Shown: positions 59,816 to 64,000 of the stretch, one piece after another | Layout: each line of letters opens with the position of its first letter | How positions within the stretch are numbered: the first letter of the stretch is position 1 | From: Saccharothrix sp. HUAS TT1 | Lineage (GTDB): Bacteria; Actinomycetota; Actinomycetes; Mycobacteriales; Pseudonocardiaceae | Reading direction: 5' to 3' | Assembly (NCBI RefSeq): GCF_040744945.1 | Contig: NZ_CP160454.1 | Location: 1 to 64,000, forward strand | DNA: 64,000 bases | Translations under genes and position numbers: made by a program | Notes under the pieces: model-generated | Database searches by the model: none | Seen by the model: the letters and a program-made list of their open reading frames with translations, nothing else | What the model was told of the DNA's origin: nothing

Positions 59816-60481
59816 TCACCGGTCGGTCTGCGCTCCCGGCACGGCGACCCACCCGCCCGGCAACTGCGCGAGGACGTCCGCGACCGTGGCCCACCCGCGC
59901 TGCCCGCCCACGACGACGGGCGACGCACGCCCGGCGCGGACCGTGGCATGGCGCACGACGGCGGCCACCCGCCCGTCCGGGTCCTCGAACTCCAGGGTGG
60001 TGTCGTCCCCCACCACGCCGTCGACCCCCCAGCGGACGAAGGCCGCGACGTCGTCGAACACCCTGATGGTGGTGACGTCCCGGTCGTGCCGGATGCCCAG
60101 CGGTGTCAGCAGCCGGTGCAGGTGTCGGGCGCTCCAGGCGTCGAGCAGGTCGCCTTGGCCCTCGGGCACCGGGCGGCGCATGACGGGCGTCGTCCAGCGC
60201 GTGCCGGCCGGAGTCCACCCGAGCCCGTCGGACAACCGGGACACCGTCCACCCGAAGAGGACCAGGAACTCCTCCACCACCCTGGGACACAACTGCCCGC
60301 CCATGAACGTCGGACGCGTGTCGAGCCTGCCGAGCTCCACCTCGCCGTCGGGACCGCGCACCACGACCAGGCCGCTCGCGTGGTCGTAGAACGCGGTCGC
60401 CGCCTCGACCGACGCCGCGTCGACCCGCGCCCGCGTCGCGGCCGTCGGACCGGAGCCCCGCAGCGGCCTCGGGTGTCGCAT
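59816..60481 (-). CDS. hypothetical protein on the minus strand
   Basis: 221 residues, convergent with the gp10-like gene and with no space for a terminator between them. It has alpha/beta character: LVVVRGPDGEVELGRL, VVEEFLVLFGWTVSRL, TIRVFDDVAAFVRWG. No membrane segment, motif or named family. The isolated antisense position suggests an independently expressed moron gene. Confidence 0.45.
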   Translation of the reverse strand: MRHPRPLRGSGPTAATRARVDAASVEAATAFYDHASGLVVVRGPDGEVELGRLDTRPTFMGGQLCPRVVEEFLVLFGWTVSRLSDGLGWTPAGTRWTTPVMRRPVPEGQGDLLDAWSARHLHRLLTPLGIRHDRDVTTIRVFDDVAAFVRWGVDGVVGDDTTLEFEDPDGRVAAVVRHATVRAGRASPVVVGGQRGWATVADVLAQLPGGWVAVPGAQTDR

Positions 60482-60861
60482 CGGTTCCTCCCAGGGGTAT
60501 GACGTGGGCTCCGCCGGCGACTCGATCCGGTCACAGGCGCGTGGGCGACGCTATACCCCAGGCCCGTCCCCAATCGCCTGCACGTGCGCGTCCTCCTGCG
60601 CGTCCTGCGCTGGGCTCCCCGTGGCCGATCCCGCAGCGGTGGGACCGGCGGGGGTGCGGTGCGGCACCGGCCGGGCCGCGCGCCACCGGCAGGTGTCCCC
60701 GACGCCGGGTTTCATGACGGCGGGGAAACTTTCGCCGTCCCCGCAGGCCGCCGCCGGTTTCCTCAGTTTCCTCGGCGGCGAAACCCAGGAAACCCCTGGT
60801 CAGAGCCCTGACGGGTGCGCTTTGGTGATCGGGAACCACCCCCGATCCGGAAGGCCCGACC
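60482..60861. other. noncoding 380-base gap
   Basis: Reading frames here show no coding character. Near 60755-60790, GGTTTCCT is inverted as AGGAAACC across about 23 bases, with a directly repeated TTTCCTC. This could be a terminator or attenuator before the cupin-like gene. The left part probably carries the promoter for the minus-strand gene ending at 59816. Confidence 0.45.
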
Positions 60862-61446
60862 ATGACCGGCACCACCGTGACGATCGCCCCCGGCCTGCGC
60901 CTGCCCCGGCGGATGTTCGACCTCGCCGCGCAGGGCGTCGTCGACCACGCCCCCGAACTCGGCCCGCTGCGCGAGGAGGACTTCTTCTCGTCGCGGTGGA
61001 CGCTGATCCCCGACGAGTCGACCGGCGAGGCGTACAAGGCCGAGCTGGTGCTGCTGCGCACCCCGACCCGCACGATCAAGCTGAACCGGTGGTTCGCGCC
61101 CGACCTGCGCGACCCGGCCGGGCCCCGCCCGCATAACCACCCTTGGGACTTCCACTCCACGATCCTCGACGGCCTGCTGGTGGAGGATCGGTGGGCCGTC
61201 CGCGACGGCCAGGTGCTGCCCGACGCCGGTGTCGAACACGCCGCCGGGCAGGTCAACCGGATCGGCCGCGAGGAGTTCCACGAGGTCCGCGAGGTCGACC
61301 CCGACCGCACCCTGACCCTGATGATCTGCGGGCCCGGCATGGCCGGCTGGGGCTACCTCGACCCCGCCAGCGGCGCCGTCGCCAAGGCCGTGCTGCCCGC
61401 CGGGTTCGACACCCGGCTGCGCGAGCTCAATCCGCACCAGCGCTGA
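60862..61446 (+). CDS. cupin-like metalloprotein
   Basis: 194 residues. RPHNHPWDFHSTILDGLLVED (partly quoted, about residues 92-112) is the metal-binding H-N-H-P-W-D strand of a cupin-type hypothetical family seen in actinobacteria and phages. A later H-E-V-R-E-V-D-P-D-R-T-L-T-L matches the second cupin motif. KLNRWFAPDLRD precedes it. An iron- or zinc-dependent barrel is likely; substrate unknown. The start ATG follows a weak GGAAGG. Confidence 0.6.
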   Translation: MTGTTVTIAPGLRLPRRMFDLAAQGVVDHAPELGPLREEDFFSSRWTLIPDESTGEAYKAELVLLRTPTRTIKLNRWFAPDLRDPAGPRPHNHPWDFHSTILDGLLVEDRWAVRDGQVLPDAGVEHAAGQVNRIGREEFHEVREVDPDRTLTLMICGPGMAGWGYLDPASGAVAKAVLPAGFDTRLRELNPHQR

Positions 61447-61588
61447 CGCGCGTCGAGGCGACCACCAGCATCCGAGCACGCCCGCCGTACTCCGATCGGG
61501 TGGTAAAAGCCCAGTTAGAAAACAAACGAGCGCTGCGCACGATAGTTTTACGGGGCACCACCCCCAACCCGTTGAGCAGAGGACCCTC

Positions 61589-61768
61589 ATGGCGGACTAC
61601 AGCAACATCGGCAACCCCGACGCCAGCCCCACCATCGGCACGGTCGCCGAGCAGGACGACATCGCCCCGCAGGGCACGGTCATCACCGCCGCCCACGTCA
61701 AGGCCTACCGCCGGCGCGTGAACGCCGCGGCGAAGGCCGCCGGCACCCCGCCGCCCACCTGGGACTGA
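61589..61768 (+). CDS. 59-residue hypothetical protein
   Basis: Short frame MADYSNIGNPDASPTIGTVA to TPPPTWD, with AGAGGA five bases upstream. An unusually AT-rich promoter-like stretch (61500-61555) contains TTAGAAAAC and GATAGTTTT. High GC at third positions and a perfect terminator just after its stop support a real gene. The C-terminal part (VITAAHVKAYRRRVNAAAKA) is a basic helix. Function unknown. Confidence 0.6.
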   Translation: MADYSNIGNPDASPTIGTVAEQDDIAPQGTVITAAHVKAYRRRVNAAAKAAGTPPPTWD

Positions 61769-61800
61769 CCCGCCCGCGCCGGTGACCGGCGCACGCGACG

Positions 61801-61846
61801 ACGGCTGTGGCCCGACCCGACTACCCGGGGTCGGGCCACAGCCGTC
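61801..61846 (+). terminator. 18-bp perfect hairpin terminator
   Basis: ACGGCTGTGGCCCGACCC pairs with GGGTCGGGCCACAGCCGT around a 9-base loop, 32 bases after the preceding stop. It is one of the longest stems in the window and isolates the small gene as its own transcription unit. Confidence 0.8.
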
Positions 61847-61980
61847 TCCACCGGCTCCGGCGCCCACCAGGAGGCAGGTAACAGCGGCTCGCCGCGTACC
61901 GTCGCACCCGTGCGCGACACCGGAGCCACAGCCCGGACCTCCACCCCACCTCGGCCACGACGTCCACAGGGAGACACGAC

Positions 61981-62262
61981 ATGAGCACCCCTGCCGACCA
62001 CGCGGAGGAGCCCGTCGAGGTCGCACAGGACGACGCCGAACGCAAGCTCGCCGAACACGGCCTGATCAGCGCCGCCGGCATAGCCGTCCACTTCGGCCTC
62101 TCCGGCGACTCCAGCGCCCGCAGGCTCATGGCCGAACACGGCGTGACCCAGGTGCACGGCTACCCGAAGGACGAGGCGCTGGGCGTCCCGCGCCCCGGCC
62201 GCCAACCCGGCCCCGGCCGCGGACACCGCGCACCGCGGCAGAAGCCCCCGGCCGACAGCTGA
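61981..62262 (+). CDS. small helix-turn-helix-like protein
   Basis: 93 residues, ATG with GGGAGA upstream. Residues 20-60 (AERKLAEHGLISAAGIAVHF then GLSGDSSARRLMAEHGV) look like a winged-helix or MerR-type helix-turn-helix. The C-terminal 30 residues are a basic Pro/Gly/Arg tail (GRQPGPGRGHRAPRQKPP) suited to DNA binding. Possibly a regulator. It lies convergent with the minus-strand parAB block. Confidence 0.5.
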   Translation: MSTPADHAEEPVEVAQDDAERKLAEHGLISAAGIAVHFGLSGDSSARRLMAEHGVTQVHGYPKDEALGVPRPGRQPGPGRGHRAPRQKPPADS

Positions 62263-62275
62263 CCGGCGACCGACC

Positions 62276-62500
62276 TCAGAACGGCACATCGACGTCGACC
62301 AGCTCCACCCAGCCCGCCGGGACGTCCGCCTGCGCCGCCTCGGTCCGCACGTCGTGCACGCGCACCACGCCCGGCGCCGGACACACCGGATTCACCTGCA
62401 CCGGCTCACCGGCCGGGACCGTCCAGGCGTCGCACCGGCCGCCGTCCGGCCACACCGCGACCAGCATCACCGGGCACGCCAGCACCGCCACGGGGAACAT
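62276..62500 (-). CDS. short hypothetical exported or membrane protein
   Basis: 74 residues from ATG 62500 (MFPVAVLACPVMLVAVW), giving a hydrophobic N-terminus. An alternative ATG at 62467 starts at MLVAVW. Downstream the sequence has paired cysteines (RCDAW, VCPAPG) and beta character. GATACT lies a few bases before the ATG, so it may be leaderless. Weak evidence; could be chance. Confidence 0.35.
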   Translation of the reverse strand: MFPVAVLACPVMLVAVWPDGGRCDAWTVPAGEPVQVNPVCPAPGVVRVHDVRTEAAQADVPAGWVELVDVDVPF

Positions 62501-62628
62501 GCGCGCGAGTATCGCACCGTCGCACCGTCCACCGACATGCCGTTTCCGCCAGAGCCGCTTCCCCCGAGCGTGACAGGGCCTCCGCCATCGGCACGTGGGC
62601 CGTCGGGAGGCAACAGCCACCCCTCGGC

Positions 62629-62647
62629 GTGATAACCGGGTTATCAC
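62629..62647. promoter_or_regulatory. palindromic candidate parS site 1
   Basis: GTGATAACCGGGTTATCAC is a perfect 19-bp palindrome 60 bases beyond the end of parB. Its 15-bp core GATAACCGGGTTATC occurs again inside parB. AT-rich half-sites are conspicuous in this GC-rich DNA. I infer a ParB-binding centromere-like site. Confidence 0.6.
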
Positions 62648-62650
62648 CAC

Positions 62651-62685
62651 GAAGCCCCGGCCGCGATCATCGCGGCCGGGGCTTC
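62651..62685 (-). terminator. 16-bp hairpin terminator of the parAB operon
   Basis: GAAGCCCCGGCCGCGA pairs perfectly with TCGCGGCCGGGGCTTC around three bases, just past the parB stop on the minus strand. Confidence 0.8.
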
Positions 62686-62708
62686 CCGTTCGGTGGCGGC
62701 GCCGCCCG

Positions 62709-63803
62709 TCAGGACAGCTGTTGCATGGCCTGGACAAGCTCCGTGAACTCGACGTCGTCGAGGTGTGAGCGCAACGCCTCGGCCAACGCGACGGTGTCGC
62801 GCTCCTCGATCCGGATGACGATCGCCGGCTTGGGCGCACGAGCACGCTCCGGCTTCGCGGGCTCCTGCTCGCGAGGCGGCTCGTCCTCCCCGACGCCGCT
62901 CACCTCGTCGGTACGCTCCGCGTCACCCAGGTCGGTTGCGGCCCCGGACCCGGCAGGTGGCGCGAGCGGGTCGGCCGTCGCGCCGGCACCGGCGGGCACA
63001 TCGGGCCGGAGGGGTGCAGTCGCGGCGACCGGCGTCGCGCCGATAACCGGGTTATCAGCCTTCCACGCCCCTCCCGACCAGAAGTCGGAACGCTTCTCCT
63101 CCGGCAGCGCGGCGGCGCGCAGCCACACCTCCTCCTGCTCCTCACGAGGCAGGCGGGCGAGAAACCGGCCCTGCTTGGCCGAGAGGCGTTCGCCCTTGAT
63201 CTCGGCCTGGAGCTCCGGGATGAGCTGGAGCAACTTGAGCAGGTGATTGACCCACGGCTGGGACTTGCCGACCGCCTCGGCCACCTTCCGCTCGTTGCCC
63301 AGCTCCTTGACCTTCTCGGCCAGCCAGTAGGCCAGGCGCAGAGAATCGAGGTCCTTGCGGTGGACGTTCTCGTGGATGGGGATGTCTTCCAGCATCTCCG
63401 AGGTGATGCGGTCCCGGACGATGCACTCCATCTCCGGCGTCCCGTTGAGCTTGTTGGCGGCGCGGCGCCGGTTGCCCGCCATCACCACCCACAGCTTGCT
63501 GATCCTCTCGTCCGGCCACCGCTCCAGGAACACCTCGCGCGGAACGACCACGGCCGGCTGCTGCTGCGTGATGAGCGCGATGGACTTGGCCAGCTCGACC
63601 GTCCTGGGGTCGTCCTCGATGTCCTCGTCACGGGCGTTGCGCGGGTTGTAGGCGATGTCGCCGAGCGGGATCATCATCAACCGCGCACCGGGCACCGTGC
63701 TCGACACGGCCGCGTCCGGCGTCAGCCTTGCCGGGTCCACGCCGGCGTCGTTCGCCCGCCGCAGGTCCTTCTTCTCCTTGGCCTTGTCGAGTAGCCCAGC
63801 CAT
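62709..63803 (-). CDS. parB: ParB-family partition protein
   Basis: 364 residues. The ParB/Noc CTP-binding fold has the motif GNRRRAA at residues 110-116 and ENVHRKDLDS at 145-154. A helix-turn-helix (KVAEAVGKSQPWVNHLLKLL) lies at about 173-192, then a Pro/Ala linker (about 245-325) and a C-terminal dimerisation helix (TVALAEALRSHLDDVEF). It is stop-start coupled to the upstream ParA gene. It would load on palindromic sites (candidates at 62629 and 63042) and segregate the element as a low-copy plasmid. ATG overlaps the ParA stop as TGATG. Confidence 0.88.
   Translation of the reverse strand: MAGLLDKAKEKKDLRRANDAGVDPARLTPDAAVSSTVPGARLMMIPLGDIAYNPRNARDEDIEDDPRTVELAKSIALITQQQPAVVVPREVFLERWPDERISKLWVVMAGNRRRAANKLNGTPEMECIVRDRITSEMLEDIPIHENVHRKDLDSLRLAYWLAEKVKELGNERKVAEAVGKSQPWVNHLLKLLQLIPELQAEIKGERLSAKQGRFLARLPREEQEEVWLRAAALPEEKRSDFWSGGAWKADNPVIGATPVAATAPLRPDVPAGAGATADPLAPPAGSGAATDLGDAERTDEVSGVGEDEPPREQEPAKPERARAPKPAIVIRIEERDTVALAEALRSHLDDVEFTELVQAMQQLS
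63042..63056. promoter_or_regulatory. palindromic candidate parS site 2, inside parB
   Basis: GATAACCGGGTTATC repeats exactly the core of the palindrome at 62629-62647, here within the coding region for the linker of ParB (D-N-P-V-I). Two exact copies of a 15-bp palindrome within about 400 bases of parB are unlikely by chance. Confidence 0.6.
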
Positions 63804-64000
63804 CAGGCCGCCTTCCCCACGAAGTTCAGCACGCCGGTGTAGGCGTTGACGAGTTCCTGAGCGTCCTTCCCCTGGGCCGCGGTGATCGGCACCCGGGCCA
63901 GGCGAGCCTCCTCGCGGATCACCCGCTTCGGCACGACGACGGGCAGGACCCGATCCTTGAAGTCCTCGCGGAACTTGTCCTCGATGAGCTGGGCGACCCT
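63803..64000 (-). CDS. parA: ParA-family partition ATPase, C-terminal part
   Basis: The frame reads from the window edge to the TGA overlapping the parB start. The visible 65 residues include LIEDKFREDFKDRVLPVVVP, KRVIREEARLARVPITAAQG and ELVNAYTGVL, matching the end of ParA/Soj ATPases (x-R-x-x-x-E-A-x-x-x-G-x-P-I). The Walker motifs lie outside the window. The coupled parA-parB order is typical of type Ia/Ib partition loci. Confidence 0.75.
   Translation of the reverse strand, partial: RVAQLIEDKFREDFKDRVLPVVVPKRVIREEARLARVPITAAQGKDAQELVNAYTGVLNFVGKAA

Noticed and set aside
60504..61136. 210-codon frame over the gap before the cupin-like gene
   Set aside because: Codon positions are not GC-biased as in real genes, and it overlaps the cupin gene out of frame.
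1..64000. CRISPR arrays, rRNA or tRNA genes
   Set aside because: No regularly spaced repeats of 25-40 bases with unique spacers, and no T-arm/anticodon patterns, were seen on either strand. The 56936 repeats are contiguous and lack spacers.

Overview
The window is very GC-rich (about 72% by eye) and is packed with overlapping genes joined by ATGA/GTGA stop-start junctions. It carries actinobacterial marker families: an mIHF-type protein, a WhiB-like Fe-S protein, a KorSA-type GntR regulator, and a TraB/FtsK translocase with Spd-like membrane proteins. I read it as part of a large phage-plasmid of a high-GC actinomycete. A Pseudonocardiales or Streptomyces-type host is my inference. Virion genes and plasmid genes lie on the same stretch. 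No terminase, portal, tape-measure protein or complete integrase is visible, so the element extends beyond both edges.

Layout. 1-3.1 kb (+): small accessory genes behind a palindromic operator, ending in an mIHF homologue and a strong terminator. 3.2-11.6 kb (-): a conjugation block with a TraB-like translocase and membrane, coiled-coil and Lys/Ala-rich proteins resembling the spread functions of Streptomyces plasmids. 11.6-16.5 kb: the divergent GntR regulator, an acetyltransferase, an orphan Phd-like protein, a GIY-YIG (MUG113) protein, a replication-type HTH protein and a repeat-rich 0.7 kb noncoding stretch that may be an origin. 16.5-24.3 kb (+): small membrane, zinc-site and regulatory genes, a secreted HNH nuclease lipoprotein and a WhiB-like protein, separated by hairpin terminators and leader mini-ORFs. 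24.3-26.6 kb: a lone minus-strand glycoside-hydrolase-like gene and small plus-strand genes.

26.7-55.9 kb (+): virion module. It contains a Mu F-type head morphogenesis protein fused in frame to a capsid-maturation-protease-like region, a major capsid protein with a Big2 domain, a conserved virion protein, a major tail protein with three Big2 domains, head-tail adaptor-type proteins, four consecutive PKD-domain proteins, a fibre-like coiled-coil protein, an FN3 protein, an AA10 lytic polysaccharide monooxygenase, a GH18 chitinase, DUF3472-like paralogues, a holin-like protein, a pyruvoyl-dependent arginine decarboxylase, a GH25-LysM endolysin and an Acb2-type anti-CBASS protein. 56-64 kb: small accessory genes, a recombinase core-binding domain without its catalytic half, a displaced gp10-like tail-completion protein and a cupin. 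The window ends in a parAB operon on the minus strand with two copies of a 15-bp palindrome, one inside parB.

The genes imply an element that is maintained and partitioned like a plasmid, can probably transfer by TraB-driven DNA translocation, and also makes siphovirus-like particles. Their adhesion/tail gene set is unusually rich in carbohydrate-active domains, and a coupled LPMO-GH18 pair suggests chitin as a target or attachment surface. The most unexpected DNA-level feature is a dispersed motif, TGACCAGC. It is repeated about thirty times, mostly co-oriented with transcription. It often sits exactly on start codons or opens 8-17 codon mini-ORFs that are stop-start coupled to the next gene.
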